A stretch of DNA of 37,089 nt from Clostridiaceae bacterium. GTDB taxonomy: Bacteria > Bacillota > Clostridia > DSM-8532. The stretch is taken from NCBI GenBank assembly GCA_012719645.1, contig JAAXZX010000077.1:1-37089 (forward strand), written 5' to 3'. Of this stretch, positions 8,950 to 17,679 are shown piece after piece. The notes beneath the pieces are model-generated. The model did not search any database. It saw nothing but the letters and a program-made list of their open reading frames with translations, and was not told the DNA's origin. Made by a program: the position numbers and the translations under genes. Position 1 is the first letter of the stretch, and every line of letters begins with the position of its first letter.

Positions 8950-9021
8950 CTTGGAACCTCCGATTCTTCCAGGAGTTGAACTGGTCTTCCCAATGAACAA
9001 CGCAAATGAATCCTATCCAAA

Positions 9022-9030
9022 ATTATACCA
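9022..9030 (-). promoter_or_regulatory. Extended -10 promoter for zwf
   Basis: Read on the minus strand the sequence is TGGTATAAT, an extended -10 element (TGnTATAAT), about 75 bases before the chosen zwf start. The -35 position (TAGCGT, 17-base spacer) is weak, which is usual for extended -10 promoters. Confidence 0.5.
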
Positions 9031-9184
9031 TCCGATAAGCCGGAACGCTATTTGAAAATGCATGCCATCAAGGGTCCGCAAGGGGAAGGGAGCCGGCAGG
9101 GTCAATAATCCATGACTGGTATTGGGGTTGCGGTTCATCCGGAAATCCTGACCAGGATCATTATGTATTTTCTTTTTTTTGTAT

Positions 9185-9190
9185 TATAAT
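9185..9190 (+). promoter_or_regulatory. Candidate -10 box for the activase-like gene
   Basis: TATAAT follows a long T-rich run (TTTTCTTTTTTTT) about 30 bases before the start codon. No clear -35 is seen. Confidence 0.35.
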
Positions 9191-9220
9191 AGATAATTAG
9201 CGGGTGCCAAAGGATAAAAC

Positions 9221-12200
9221 GTGAGGTCGGTTGCGGTTATGTATCGAATAGGCGTTGATATTGGTTCTACCACTATCAAGGTAGTTATACTGGACCAGGC
9301 CGATAAGATTGTTTTCAGCAGATATGAGAGGCATTTTGCCGAGATCGGAAAGAAGCTCAGGGATATCTTCAATGAGATCTGGCTCATGATCGGAAACGCC
9401 GAGGTGGTTATGAGCATTACCGGTTCCGGCGGAATGAACAGCGCCAGGCAGCTAAACGTCCCCTTTACGCAGGAGGTGGTTGCCGCTTCCAGGGCCATCA
9501 GCCGCCTTTACCCTGAAACCGATGCGGCTATCGAACTGGGAGGGGAGGACGCCAAGATTACATATTTCAGCGGAGGCCTGGAGCAAAGGATGAACGGCAC
9601 CTGCGCAGGAGGCACGGGTTCGTTCATCGACCAGATGGCCTCCCTGCTCAGGGTGGATGCTGCCGGGCTAAATGAAATGGCTGGCCGTCACAAGGTGATA
9701 TATCCTGTAGCCGCAAGATGCGGGGTCTTCGCGAAAACCGATGTCCAGGCGCTGCTCAATGAGGGCGCCGACAGAAACGACATTGCAGCTTCCATCTTCC
9801 AGGCCGTTGTGATCCAAACCGTCAGCGGGCTTGCGTGCGGAAGACCCATACGGGGTAAAGTAGCCTTTCTGGGCGGTCCACTGCATTTCCTGCCCGAACT
9901 GAGGAGGCGTTTTATTGAAACTCTTGGGCTTAAGGATGACCAGGTTGTTGTCCCTGAAAACTCGCAGTTGTTTGTAGCCGTCGGCGCTGCCATCTCCGCG
10001 TCCGGACAGGCTCCGGTGAGGTTCGGAATCCTGATGGACAGGCTTGGCAAGAGTTCCGGTATCGCATGCGCGGAAATCCCCCGGCTGTCTCCGCTTTTCG
10101 GGGACGAACAGGAATATGAAGCCTTCAGAAAGCGGCATGCCGCCCACAGCGTATTGAGGCGCAGCCCCGATGAAGCCGTCGGGAAATGCTTCCTGGGAAT
10201 CGACGCAGGTTCCACAACCACCAAGATAGCCCTTATTGATGAGGAAGGCGCCCTGATATACGCCTATTATGGCAGCAATGGAGGAAATCCTTTAAAATCG
10301 ACCATTGAAGCTTTAAAGGATATGTACGGCCAGATTCCTGCCGGAATAGAGATTGCGCAATCCACCGTTACAGGGTATGGCGAGGCGCTGCTGAAGGCAG
10401 CACTGAAAATAGATATCGGTGAGATAGAAACCATTGCCCATTACAAGGCGGCGGAACATTTCTGCCCCGGTGTCGAGTTCATCCTGGATATCGGCGGGCA
10501 GGATATGAAATGCCTTAAGATAAGGGATGGCATTATTGAAAGCATACTCCTCAATGAAGCCTGTTCTTCGGGATGCGGGTCTTTCCTGGATACCTTCGCC
10601 AGTTCCCTCGGTATGGATATCGGATCATTTTCCAGGGAGGCGCTTATGGCGCAGAACCCCGTGGACCTGGGGTCCAGGTGCACGGTGTTTATGAATTCGC
10701 GGGTCAAACAGGCCCAAAAGGAAGGTGCAAGCCTCGGGGATATCTCGGCAGGTTTATCTTATTCTGTCATCAGGAATGCCCTGTTCAAAGTAATCAAGAT
10801 GAAGAATCCTGGTGAACTGGGCAGCAGGATTGTCGTCCAGGGCGGAACCTTCCATAACGACGCCGTGTTGAGGTGCTTCGAGCTTCTTACCGGGAAAGAG
10901 GCCATACGCCCCGACATTGCCGGACTCATGGGAGCGTACGGCGCGGCATTGATCGCAAGGGAGAGGTACCGGGAAGGTTATGTGTCGCATATGGCAAAGG
11001 CTGAGCAGCTGAATGCCTTCGTTCTGTCCAGCCGCATTTCGCGATGCGGGCTCTGCGCCAACAACTGCCTTCTTACCATGCACGACTTCGGTAACGGGGA
11101 GAGCTTCATATCGGGCAACCGGTGCGAGAGGGGAGCCGGCGGCGATGCGAGCCGGAACAGGCTTCCCAACCTGTTTGATTATAAATACAGGAGGCTGTTT
11201 GGCTACAAACCCCTGGCCAGGTCCGAAGCCCGCAGGGGTGTGGTGGGTATTCCCAGGGTCCTGAACATATATGAGAACTATCCGTTCTGGTTTACCTTCT
11301 TTACCGAACTGGGGTTCAGGGTTCAGCTGTCGGGCCGGTCATCCGCCGGGCTCTATGAGAAGGGCATGGAAACCATTCCTTCGGAATCGGTATGCTATCC
11401 GGCGAAGATGGCCCACGGGCATATAATGGACCTTGTGGAAAAGGGCGTCGACTTTATATTTTACCCGTGCATCGTGCGGGAGGTTAAGGAACAGAAGGAT
11501 GCCGACAACCATTTCAACTGTCCCATCATTTCATCCTATCCCGAGGTCATCAGGAACAATGCGGATGCGCTGAGAGAGAAGAATATCCTGTTCCTGAAGC
11601 CCTTTTTGCCCTATGATAACAAAAACAGGCTCATAAAAAGGCTTTGGCAGGAGCTTTCGGTTTTCAATATCAGCAGGCAGGAGATCGCCGCGGGAGTGGA
11701 AAAGGCCACCCGTGAACAGGAGGCGTTTAAACGGGATATCCGCAGGGCGGGTGAGGAAGCCCTTCGCAAGATGAGGGAAGACGGCATTAAGGGGATTGTG
11801 CTTGCCGGAAGGCCTTATCATATCGATCCCCAGATCAACCACGGGATTCCCGAAATGATCAATTCGTTGGGAATGGCCGTATTCACCGAAGACTCGGTGG
11901 CCCACCTGGGCAAAGTGGAACGACCCCTGCGGGTGGTAGACCAGTGGGCCTATCACTCAAGACTGTACGCCGCTGCTTCCTTTGTATCGACCCAAAAGGA
12001 CCTTGAACTGGTGCAGCTTAATTCCTTCGGCTGCGGCCTGGACGCAGTTACATCCGACCAGGTGCAGGAGATCCTGGGTGCCCGGTCCAGGATCTATACC
12101 CTACTCAAGATTGATGAGGTCAACAACCTTGGAGCTGCGAGGATCAGGCTGCGTTCCCTGAAAGCCGCCATCCTGGAAAGGGAGAGGAAAGAACTTCCCG

Positions 12201-13525
12201 GAAAGGTGACTTCCGCCCGGTTCGTCAAGGTTCCTTTCCTGCGGGAACACAGGGCAAAGCATACCATACTTGCCCCGGAGATGTCCCCGATCCATTTTCA
12301 GTTCCTGGAAGAGGCCTTCAACCTTTCGGGCTATAAGGTGGAAGTCCTTCCCGCCATCGACCACGGGGCCATAGACGAGGGACTGAAATATGTCAACAAC
12401 GATGCCTGCTACCCGTCCATTATTGTAGTCGGGCAGATTATCAAGGCCTTGAAATCGGGAGAATATGATCCTGGCAATACAAGTGTCATGATAACCCAGA
12501 CCGGGGGATGCTGCAGGGCAACCAATTACATAGCATTTTTAAGAAAAGCCCTCAGGGACGCGGGCTTCGGACATATCCCGGTAATATCGCTCAATGCAAA
12601 CGGCATAGAGAAGAACCCTGGCTTCAGGATTACCCTCGGGCTTCTGAAGCGGGCTATTATGGGCCTTATCTATGGGGATCTTCTCATGAACGTGCTATAC
12701 AGGGTGAGGCCGTATGAGAAGATTAAAGGATCTGCCAATGCCCTGTACGAAAAATGGGTTGAAACCTGCAAGCACTCATTGGAAGGAGCAGAAATGCCGA
12801 CGTTCCGGAACAATATCGAGGGAATCGTGGATGAGTTCGACAGGCTTGAGATAGTGAATGCCGTAAAACCCAAGGTCGGGCTGGTGGGCGAAATACTCGT
12901 GAAGTTCCATCCCACAGCCAATAACAACGTGGTCAGGATTGTGGAAGATGAGGGAGCGGAGGCGGTAATGCCCGGCCTGACCGACTTTCTCCTGTACTGC
13001 GCATATAACCAGGATTACAAGTACAGGTATCTTTCGGGCAGTAAATCGGCGCAACTCCTGGGAAAGGCAGCCATCAGGATCATCGAGTATTTCAGGAAGG
13101 TATACCGTGAGGCGCTTTCGGCCAGTAAACGGTTCTACGAGCCCGAAACCATCGAAAGCATAGCGAAGGGAGCGAAAACTGTCCTGGACATCGGTCATCA
13201 GGCCGGCGAAGGGTGGCTCCTCACCGGGGAAATGGTTGAACTGATAAAAAAAGGCGTCAGGAATATCATCTGCATGCAGCCCTTCGCATGCCTGCCCAAT
13301 CATGTTACCGGGAAAGGCATGATCAAGGAACTTAAAAGGGTTTATCCCGGCACCAATATAGTGGCCATTGATTACGATCCAGGCGCCAGCGAGGTCAACC
13401 AGCTCAACAGGATCAAGCTCATGCTGTCCAGGGCAATGGATGATCTGATGAATGGCCGGCACGGCGGCCAGACCCGTCAGGAAGGATACGGGAAGGATGC
13501 CAGGATGGTGAGCGGGATCATATAA
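9221..13525 (+). CDS. Giant 2-hydroxyacyl-CoA dehydratase activase-like protein (two activase domains plus dehydratase-like regions)
   Basis: A 1434-residue fusion. Residues 8-260 and about 324-585 are two BadF/BadG/BcrA/BcrD-type ATPase domains, each opening with a phosphate motif ([20 protein letters not shown] at 326-335). Both keep the iron-sulphur cysteines of HgdC-type activases: Cys128 and Cys167 in the first, Cys448 and Cys487 in the second, the same 39-residue spacing. A CGLCANNC cluster (609-616) and COG3580/COG3581-like regions follow. Their cysteines include 725 (SVCYPAK), 750 and 767, then 1063, 1097/1098 (GGCC) and 1351/1357. HgdC-type activases use ATP to push an electron onto a partner dehydratase; here activator and acceptor-like parts share one chain. 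The substrate is unknown. GTG 9221 fits AAAGGAT at 9209; ATG 9239 is the alternative. Confidence 0.88.
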   Translation: MRSVAVMYRIGVDIGSTTIKVVILDQADKIVFSRYERHFAEIGKKLRDIFNEIWLMIGNAEVVMSITGSGGMNSARQLNVPFTQEVVAASRAISRLYPETDAAIELGGEDAKITYFSGGLEQRMNGTCAGGTGSFIDQMASLLRVDAAGLNEMAGRHKVIYPVAARCGVFAKTDVQALLNEGADRNDIAASIFQAVVIQTVSGLACGRPIRGKVAFLGGPLHFLPELRRRFIETLGLKDDQVVVPENSQLFVAVGAAISASGQAPVRFGILMDRLGKSSGIACAEIPRLSPLFGDEQEYEAFRKRHAAHSVLRRSPDEAVGKCFLGIDAGSTTTKIALIDEEGALIYAYYGSNGGNPLKSTIEALKDMYGQIPAGIEIAQSTVTGYGEALLKAALKIDIGEIETIAHYKAAEHFCPGVEFILDIGGQDMKCLKIRDGIIESILLNEACSSGCGSFLDTFASSLGMDIGSFSREALMAQNPVDLGSRCTVFMNSRVKQAQKEGASLGDISAGLSYSVIRNALFKVIKMKNPGELGSRIVVQGGTFHNDAVLRCFELLTGKEAIRPDIAGLMGAYGAALIARERYREGYVSHMAKAEQLNAFVLSSRISRCGLCANNCLLTMHDFGNGESFISGNRCERGAGGDASRNRLPNLFDYKYRRLFGYKPLARSEARRGVVGIPRVLNIYENYPFWFTFFTELGFRVQLSGRSSAGLYEKGMETIPSESVCYPAKMAHGHIMDLVEKGVDFIFYPCIVREVKEQKDADNHFNCPIISSYPEVIRNNADALREKNILFLKPFLPYDNKNRLIKRLWQELSVFNISRQEIAAGVEKATREQEAFKRDIRRAGEEALRKMREDGIKGIVLAGRPYHIDPQINHGIPEMINSLGMAVFTEDSVAHLGKVERPLRVVDQWAYHSRLYAAASFVSTQKDLELVQLNSFGCGLDAVTSDQVQEILGARSRIYTLLKIDEVNNLGAARIRLRSLKAAILERERKELPGKVTSARFVKVPFLREHRAKHTILAPEMSPIHFQFLEEAFNLSGYKVEVLPAIDHGAIDEGLKYVNNDACYPSIIVVGQIIKALKSGEYDPGNTSVMITQTGGCCRATNYIAFLRKALRDAGFGHIPVISLNANGIEKNPGFRITLGLLKRAIMGLIYGDLLMNVLYRVRPYEKIKGSANALYEKWVETCKHSLEGAEMPTFRNNIEGIVDEFDRLEIVNAVKPKVGLVGEILVKFHPTANNNVVRIVEDEGAEAVMPGLTDFLLYCAYNQDYKYRYLSGSKSAQLLGKAAIRIIEYFRKVYREALSASKRFYEPETIESIAKGAKTVLDIGHQAGEGWLLTGEMVELIKKGVRNIICMQPFACLPNHVTGKGMIKELKRVYPGTNIVAIDYDPGASEVNQLNRIKLMLSRAMDDLMNGRHGGQTRQEGYGKDARMVSGII

Positions 13526-13532
13526 TCTTCGC

Positions 13533-14180
13533 TTAAGGCTTTATAAGGCTGAGTGCCGTTTTTGCCGCCGGAACCATGAAGACTATGCCGAAGACGACGA
13601 GCACGGCTCCCAGCACGGCAATAACTATCCTGTAGACTTTCATGCTGATGAACTTCCTGGTCTTGCCTATCACGAAGGATACAAACGTATACCATGTAAA
13701 GTCGGACAGTATATGACCGGTGTAGAACAGCGCGACGCCTGCCAGCCCCAGCAGGTTGTTTGCGTACATCATATATCCCAGGCCGACGGTTGCCCACCAA
13801 AACGAAAAATAAGGGTTGGAGGCGCTTACCAGGGCGCTTCCAAGGATTATCCCGCCGCTTTTGGAGGATGATGATTCCTTCATTTCAATATTGATCCTGC
13901 CACGGACTACATCCTTGATCATGCCGACGCCAAAAAAGACGAGCACTGCCCCGCCCAGGATGCCGATTATGGTCTGGGCCACAGGAGTTTCGAGGTATTT
14001 TCCGATCCCAAAAAAGAGGAGAATGACCAGGGCCAGTTCCAGGAGAGCGTGGCCTAAGGACACCAACACCCCGGCCTTTGGTCCCGATTTCATGCTTTTA
14101 TCAATGGTATATGTAAGCAGGGAACCGGGCATCATTGCACCGGAAAACCCGATTATAAACGATTGCAGGAAAATATCCAC
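13533..14180 (-). CDS. LysE/RhtB-family amino acid exporter
   Basis: A membrane exporter of about 215 residues with some six hydrophobic segments. The N-terminal 'FLQSFIIGFSGAMMPGSLLTYTI' and the following 'GPKAGVLVSLGHALLELALVILLFFG' match the LysE/RhtB superfamily, which exports amino acids or related small compounds. GTG 14180 is chosen because the protein then starts MDIFLQ as relatives do, with AAAGGG upstream; an ATG at 14225 would add 15 residues with no visible ribosome binding site. The residue after the MMP motif is G-S-L rather than the common G-P, a variation seen in clostridial members. The gene is convergent with the preceding giant activase gene, only a few bases apart, with no strong terminator visible. 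Confidence 0.8.
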   Translation of the reverse strand: MDIFLQSFIIGFSGAMMPGSLLTYTIDKSMKSGPKAGVLVSLGHALLELALVILLFFGIGKYLETPVAQTIIGILGGAVLVFFGVGMIKDVVRGRINIEMKESSSSKSGGIILGSALVSASNPYFSFWWATVGLGYMMYANNLLGLAGVALFYTGHILSDFTWYTFVSFVIGKTRKFISMKVYRIVIAVLGAVLVVFGIVFMVPAAKTALSLIKP

Positions 14181-14342
14181 GGCGGCACGACCCTTTCTTC
14201 CGGCCCATGATCTGTAATCCATCAAGGGAAGCCATGGGCATTTGTCGGTTTGTTCCCAATTATCTCATAACTGCGCCCGCGTGTGAATCATCTTCTGGAA
14301 ATGGGTATAAAACAGGCGGGCTTCAGGCTGCATGATTTGGTA

Positions 14343-14348
14343 TATAAT
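14343..14348 (+). promoter_or_regulatory. Candidate -10 box for the nitroreductase gene
   Basis: TATAAT inside GGTATATAATTATACC, 25 bases before the ATG, so the leader would be very short. The surrounding GGTATA-ATTA-TATACC-like symmetry could also be an operator. Confidence 0.4.
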
Positions 14349-14373
14349 TATACCATGAAAAGGAGATGATGCA

Positions 14374-15120
14374 ATGGGTATCGGAAAGCTCTACCAGTCC
14401 ATTTTCAGGAGAAAATCGGTACGCAGTTATGAGACATTGCCCCTTGAGGCTGCTGCAACCGAAGAGATAACAAGTTTCATTCCCGGTTTGAAACCTCTTT
14501 ATGATATCCGTACCGACATCAGTATTGTTCCGGGCGATTCCATCCGGGGAATTTTCGCGATAAAGGCTCCCCATTATCTTGTACTCTCATCTGAGAACTC
14601 GGAAGGATACCTGGAAAACGCCGGTTTCATCCTGCAGCAGATGGATCTGGCCCTGTCGTCCATGGGACTGGGATCATGCTGGGTAGGTTTTGCGAGACCG
14701 TCCAGGGGAATACCCGTTAAGGAAGGCATGGACTTTGTGATCGCCATGGCCTTTGGAAAACCAATGGGTTCCCCGCACCGGGAGAGCCTGTCGGAATTCA
14801 ACAGGAAACCGCTCGATAAGATAGCTAATGTCCCGGAGGATCCCGTCCTTGAAGCGGCGAGGTTTGCGCCTTCCTCCACCAACAGCCAGCCCTGGTATTT
14901 TATAAGGAGCGGGGACATGATCCATGTCTTTTGCAGGAGCCTGAACCGCCTGACGGGCAAGTTTTATGAGAAGTTCAACAGGATAGACATTGGCATCGCA
15001 TGCTGCCATATATGGCTGGCCGGGCTGCACCAGGGGAAAAACCCGGTTTTCATGAAGGACCGCAAATCCGCGCAAGCCATGCCGGGATATGATTACATCC
15101 TCACTGTTTCGGGCATCTGA
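14374..15120 (+). CDS. Putative nitroreductase, TM1586 type
   Basis: A 248-residue flavin-dependent oxidoreductase of the nitroreductase superfamily. The N-terminus 'IFRRKSVRSYETLPL' is the usual FMN-binding opening. The second half repeats the theme with 'EAARFAPSSTNSQPWYFIRSGD', which gives the double-length layout of the TM1586 branch (PF14512), in which one chain imitates the usual homodimer. 'GLGSCWVGFARP' is the family's central motif. The electron acceptor is unknown; the superfamily reduces nitro compounds, quinones or flavins. The start at 14374 has AGGAG eight bases upstream. It is likely a single-gene transcript, with the MerR/TipAS regulator gene next on the same strand under its own promoter. 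Confidence 0.8.
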   Translation: MGIGKLYQSIFRRKSVRSYETLPLEAAATEEITSFIPGLKPLYDIRTDISIVPGDSIRGIFAIKAPHYLVLSSENSEGYLENAGFILQQMDLALSSMGLGSCWVGFARPSRGIPVKEGMDFVIAMAFGKPMGSPHRESLSEFNRKPLDKIANVPEDPVLEAARFAPSSTNSQPWYFIRSGDMIHVFCRSLNRLTGKFYEKFNRIDIGIACCHIWLAGLHQGKNPVFMKDRKSAQAMPGYDYILTVSGI

Positions 15121-15151
15121 TCATGGGCGGCAGTTTCCCTGAAATAAACAG

Positions 15152-15182
15152 TTGACATTAACGTAACGTAAAGGTGTAAGAT
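15152..15182 (+). promoter_or_regulatory. MerR-type promoter with 19-bp spacer and operator
   Basis: TTGACA (15152-15157) and TAAGAT (15177-15182) are separated by exactly 19 bases instead of 17. The spacer holds TTAACGTAACGTAAAGG, a near-symmetric element of the kind bound by MerR regulators of the Mta/TipA/BltR type. It lies 20 bases before the start codon of the MerR/TipAS gene, so autoregulation is likely. Confidence 0.85.
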
Positions 15183-15201
15183 TGTTCCCGGAGGCGAAAT
15201 C

Positions 15202-15966
15202 ATGGAATACACCATTCAGAAACTGGGCAGGATGGCAGGCGTGAGCACCAGGACCCTTCGGTACTATGATGAGATTGGCCTTCTCAGGCCGGCCAGGATC
15301 AACTCATCGGGATACCGCATCTACGGGCCAAAGGAGGTTGACAGGCTCCAGCAGATCCTTTTTTACAGGGAGCTTGGCATGAGCCTTGAAGCAATAAGGG
15401 AGGTAATCTCCTCACCCTCCTTTGACAGGGTGCAGGCGCTCAGGGAACACCGTGAGAAGCTTCTGGAGAAAAGAGCCCAACTGGATCTTCTGCTGATTAA
15501 TGTGGAGAAGACCATTGAGGCATGCGAAGGGAGAATTGCCATGAGTGACCAGGAAAAGTTTATCGGTTTCAAACAGAAACTTGTTGAGGAAAATGAGGAG
15601 AAATACGGCAGGGAAGCCCGTGATAAGTACGGCGATGAGGCTGTGGACAGGGCAAACCGGAAAGTCTTGAACATGACAAAAGAACAGCATGAGGAATTGG
15701 AATCTCTTTCCAGGGAACTGGCCGAAACCCTCCGTGCTGCGGTAAAGACCGGCGATCCTGCCGGGGAGCTTGCCCAGAAGGCTGCCGATCTGCATCGGAA
15801 ATGGCTGTGCTTCTTTTGGGATGAGTATTCCGGGGAAGCCCATGCGGGATTAGCCCGGATGTATGTGGAAGATGAGAGGTTCAGGGCCTACTATGACAAG
15901 GATCAGCCCGGAACGGCCGCTTTCCTGAGGGATGCCATACTGATCTATACCGGGCTGAAAGAATAG
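15202..15966 (+). CDS. MerR-family regulator with TipAS ligand-binding domain
   Basis: A 254-residue transcription activator. Residues 1-70 are a MerR winged helix-turn-helix ('YTIQKLGRMAGVSTRTLRYY', 'GLLRPARINSSGYRIYG') and about 75-120 form the dimerising coiled coil. Residues from about 130 to the end are a TipAS/albicidin-resistance-like helical domain. TipAS domains bind bulky antibiotics such as thiostrepton and switch on resistance genes. The upstream promoter has the over-long 19-bp spacer that MerR proteins unwind, so the protein probably activates its own gene. No obvious drug pump is cotranscribed; the only candidate exporter nearby is the LysE-type gene on the other strand. GGAGG lies seven bases before the ATG. 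A short hairpin follows the stop. Confidence 0.88.
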   Translation: MEYTIQKLGRMAGVSTRTLRYYDEIGLLRPARINSSGYRIYGPKEVDRLQQILFYRELGMSLEAIREVISSPSFDRVQALREHREKLLEKRAQLDLLLINVEKTIEACEGRIAMSDQEKFIGFKQKLVEENEEKYGREARDKYGDEAVDRANRKVLNMTKEQHEELESLSRELAETLRAAVKTGDPAGELAQKAADLHRKWLCFFWDEYSGEAHAGLARMYVEDERFRAYYDKDQPGTAAFLRDAILIYTGLKE

Positions 15967-15975
15967 CATGCAAAT

Positions 15976-16000
15976 GAGGGCTGCATTAACCGCAGCCCTC
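15976..16000. terminator. Hairpin between convergent MerR and lipoprotein genes
   Basis: GAGGGCTGC (15976-15984) pairs perfectly with GCAGCCCTC (15992-16000) around a 7-base loop. It is flanked by GCATG and GGCATG repeats that may extend the stem. There is no T tract, so termination efficiency is uncertain. Confidence 0.5.
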
Positions 16001-16048
16001 CTGGCATGTCAGAGACTTACTGTGCCGATTTGTTCCGCCGCCTTTGTG

Positions 16049-16624
16049 CTATCCCTTGATCGCGTTAGAGTTGCCGACTTTCTGTTCGCCTGTTACCTTG
16101 CTGTCTTCGTCCATGGTGAAGCTGTTCTTGATCTCATCAGAGGAGAAGTAAATATTGCCTTCAACCGTGGTGTCCACCAACTGGAAGTTGGGTGCGTTTA
16201 CATAGAGGTCGCCCTTGAAGGTTCCATGCTGGATGCTGGCATTCGGGCTGTTGATGGTCAGCTTCGGAACTGTGAGGGTATACCTGGCCGTGATGTTGCG
16301 GTTCTGGTCCTGCTCATAGAGGGCAATCTTCCTCTGGATAATATCGTTGCCCTTGTCATCCTTCCTGCCGTTGGTGAACTCGCCGTCAAGGACAAGCTCC
16401 TTGTCAATGGTGAGGTCATTCAGCAGGCAGATGATCCAGACACCGTTCTTGCTGATGGCTTTTTCAAAACCCGCCGCGTCATTTACCAGGGATGCCGTTG
16501 TATAGGCATCGGGACTGGCTGAACCGGAAGGCGGCGTATTGGTGTTGGGAGCAGGCCCCGCGCCGCAGCCTGCCATAACCAGCACTGTCAAGGCCAGGAG
16601 CAGAAATGCAAATCTATACCTCAT
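16049..16624 (-). CDS. Small lipoprotein, predicted beta-helical, unknown function
   Basis: A 191-residue protein with a clear lipoprotein signal (Cys20 in MAGC) and a Pro/Thr/Gly/Ser-rich linker (21-40, 'PAPNTNTPPSGSASPD'). The following domain has regularly spaced short hydrophobic strands: 'LTIDKELVLDGEF', 'LTVPKLTINSPNASIQHGTF', 'GDLYVNAPNFQLVDTTVEGNIYF'. This suggests a right-handed parallel beta-helix, as in pectate-lyase-like or surface-binding proteins, but no catalytic motif is recognised. The start codon is preceded by GGGAGGATTTCTA. It is divergent from the CsoR-type gene across a 255-base AT-rich gap. Function is left open. Confidence 0.7.
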   Translation of the reverse strand: MRYRFAFLLLALTVLVMAGCGAGPAPNTNTPPSGSASPDAYTTASLVNDAAGFEKAISKNGVWIICLLNDLTIDKELVLDGEFTNGRKDDKGNDIIQRKIALYEQDQNRNITARYTLTVPKLTINSPNASIQHGTFKGDLYVNAPNFQLVDTTVEGNIYFSSDEIKNSFTMDEDSKVTGEQKVGNSNAIKG

Positions 16625-16879
16625 TAGAAATCCTCCCTTTCAAGAAAAATATCCCCATAATTATAATTACCACTATTCCGATGTTTATAATAAGAAATAT
16701 ACCACATATCAATGGATTATACAATAAGGTTTTCAAAAATAAAATGATTACAAATATATAACAATATTAAATCAATTCGACAGCCATAGTTTATACTTCC
16801 ACGGAAAAGGGCGGTTTATGTTTGATGGCATGTCCATTATCAGGTAAAATAATGTCATGCTGGATATGGAGGAATGATT

Positions 16880-17164
16880 ATGCCAGTTAATGCCGGAAAG
16901 CCTGAAGAGGACATCATAAAAAGGCTCAACAGGATTGAGGGACAGGTAAAGGGCATACAAAGAATGGTAGCCGAAGGAAAGCCCTGCAGGGATATACTGA
17001 CACAGATCGCTGCAGCCCGGGCTGCGCTCCACAGGGTAGGAAGCCTTATCCTGGAGTATCATGCCATGTCATGCCTGGAGAATGCGCTTTCGATGCAGGA
17101 CAGGGAAAAGGCAATGGCGGAACTCAAAAAAACCATGGAAAGCTTTATCCGATTTACTGACTGA
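16880..17164 (+). CDS. csoR: CsoR/FrmR-family metal- or thiol-sensing repressor
   Basis: A 94-residue all-helical repressor of the DUF156 family. The start is ATG 16880 because GGAGGA (16868-16873) directly abuts the ATG at 16874. With this start the ligand residues fall at Cys36, His61 and Cys65, the same pattern and numbering as Cu(I)-sensing CsoR. Persulfide sensors (CstR) keep the cysteines but not the histidine. Members bind DNA as tetramers and release it on binding Cu(I) or another effector. The gene has its own terminator (17203-17232), and the next gene has a CsoR-type palindrome over its promoter, so it is the obvious target. No copper ATPase or CopZ is in the window, so the true effector is uncertain. 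Confidence 0.88.
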   Translation: MPVNAGKPEEDIIKRLNRIEGQVKGIQRMVAEGKPCRDILTQIAAARAALHRVGSLILEYHAMSCLENALSMQDREKAMAELKKTMESFIRFTD

Positions 17165-17202
17165 TATTATGCCGTTCTGCCATTCCATGATTTGACCGGT
17201 GT

Positions 17203-17232
17203 TATCCTGCCGGAAACAAGGCAGGATATTTT
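17203..17232 (+). terminator. Terminator of the CsoR-type gene
   Basis: TATCCTGCC (17203-17211) pairs perfectly with GGCAGGATA (17220-17228) and is followed by TTTTG. It separates the repressor transcript from the glutaredoxin promoter just downstream. Confidence 0.78.
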
Positions 17233-17255
17233 GTGACAAAGTAACACTAGTAAAT

Positions 17256-17284
17256 TTGCAAATTTCGAGGGATTATGATATGAT
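17256..17284 (+). promoter_or_regulatory. Promoter of the glutaredoxin-like gene
   Basis: TTGCAA (17256-17261) and TATGAT (17279-17284) are separated by 17 bases, a good housekeeping promoter. The -10 box runs directly into the CsoR-type palindrome. Confidence 0.75.
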
Positions 17285-17303
17285 ATACCCATAGGGGGTA
17301 TAT
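17283..17303. promoter_or_regulatory. CsoR-type operator
   Basis: ATATACCC (17283-17290), ATAGG, GGGTATAT (17296-17303): perfect 8-bp arms around a 5-base centre. The core TACCC-ATA-GGGGGTA closely resembles the TACCC-TAC-GGGGGTA operator known for Bacillus CsoR. It overlaps the -10 box and transcription start of the glutaredoxin promoter, so bound repressor should block initiation. Confidence 0.85.
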
Positions 17304-17341
17304 TGATCCCTGTTCAGTCTGCATAACAAGGAGGGAATCAT

Positions 17342-17572
17342 ATGACTGTGAAGGTTTATTCTACACCCACATGCCCGTGGTGTATTATGGCGAAGGATTA
17401 CCTCAAATCGAAAGATATAGCTTTTGAAGATATCGATGTATCAAGGGACCAGTTGGGCGCCATGGAGATGATACGGAAATCCGGACAGAGAGGCGTACCG
17501 GTTCTTGATATTGACGGGCAGATTGTAGTAGGGTTTGACCAGAAGAGGATAGATCAACTAATCAGCAAGTAA
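17342..17572 (+). CDS. Glutaredoxin-like small thiol oxidoreductase
   Basis: A 76-residue single-domain thioredoxin-fold protein with redox motif CPWC (Cys11, Cys14), cis-proline segment GVPVL and C-terminal 'VVGFDQKRIDQLI'. It belongs to the short NrdH/YruB-type glutaredoxins, which exchange disulfides and take electrons from thioredoxin reductase rather than from glutathione, which Clostridia usually lack. AAGGAGGG precedes the ATG. The gene is a single transcription unit with its own promoter, a CsoR-type operator at the start site and a strong terminator. Control by the repressor encoded just upstream is therefore likely, which ties the protein to metal or reactive-sulphur stress rather than to ribonucleotide reductase. 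That role is inference. Confidence 0.9.
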   Translation: MTVKVYSTPTCPWCIMAKDYLKSKDIAFEDIDVSRDQLGAMEMIRKSGQRGVPVLDIDGQIVVGFDQKRIDQLISK

Positions 17573-17588
17573 GCGGTGTTTTTATTGC

Positions 17589-17614
17589 AGGAGGTACGAT
17601 GTACCTCCTTTTTT
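17589..17614 (+). terminator. Terminator of the glutaredoxin-like gene
   Basis: AGGAGGTAC (17589-17597) and GTACCTCCT (17601-17609) form a perfect 9-bp stem with a 3-base loop, followed by a run of T residues. It is a textbook intrinsic terminator. Confidence 0.92.
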
Positions 17615-17635
17615 ATACCATTCGTTGCGCCCGGC

Positions 17636-17663
17636 TTGACTTACCGGAAGGATGGACTATAAT
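17636..17663 (+). promoter_or_regulatory. Promoter of the ZIP transporter gene
   Basis: TTGACT (17636-17641) and TATAAT (17658-17663) with a 16-base spacer. It lies about 200 bases before the start codon, giving a long untranslated leader. Confidence 0.75.
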
Positions 17664-17679
17664 GTTAGAAGAGACTAAC
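17664..17679. promoter_or_regulatory. Inverted repeat at the ZIP gene transcription start (candidate operator)
   Basis: GTTAG-AAGAGA-CTAAC begins immediately after the -10 box and spans the expected start site. This is the position of a repressor site, and the TTAG/CTAA halves faintly recall DtxR/MntR-type boxes. The regulator is not identified. Confidence 0.45.

Noticed and set aside
12776..13462. 228-residue minus-strand frame inside the giant activase gene
   Set aside because: No ribosome binding site or family resemblance; it is complementary to the cysteine-bearing C-terminal coding region.
16880..17164. Annotating the repressor as a persulfide sensor (CstR)
   Set aside because: CstR lacks the middle histidine; this protein has Cys36-His61-Cys65. 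Persulfide is still possible as an effector but was not assigned.
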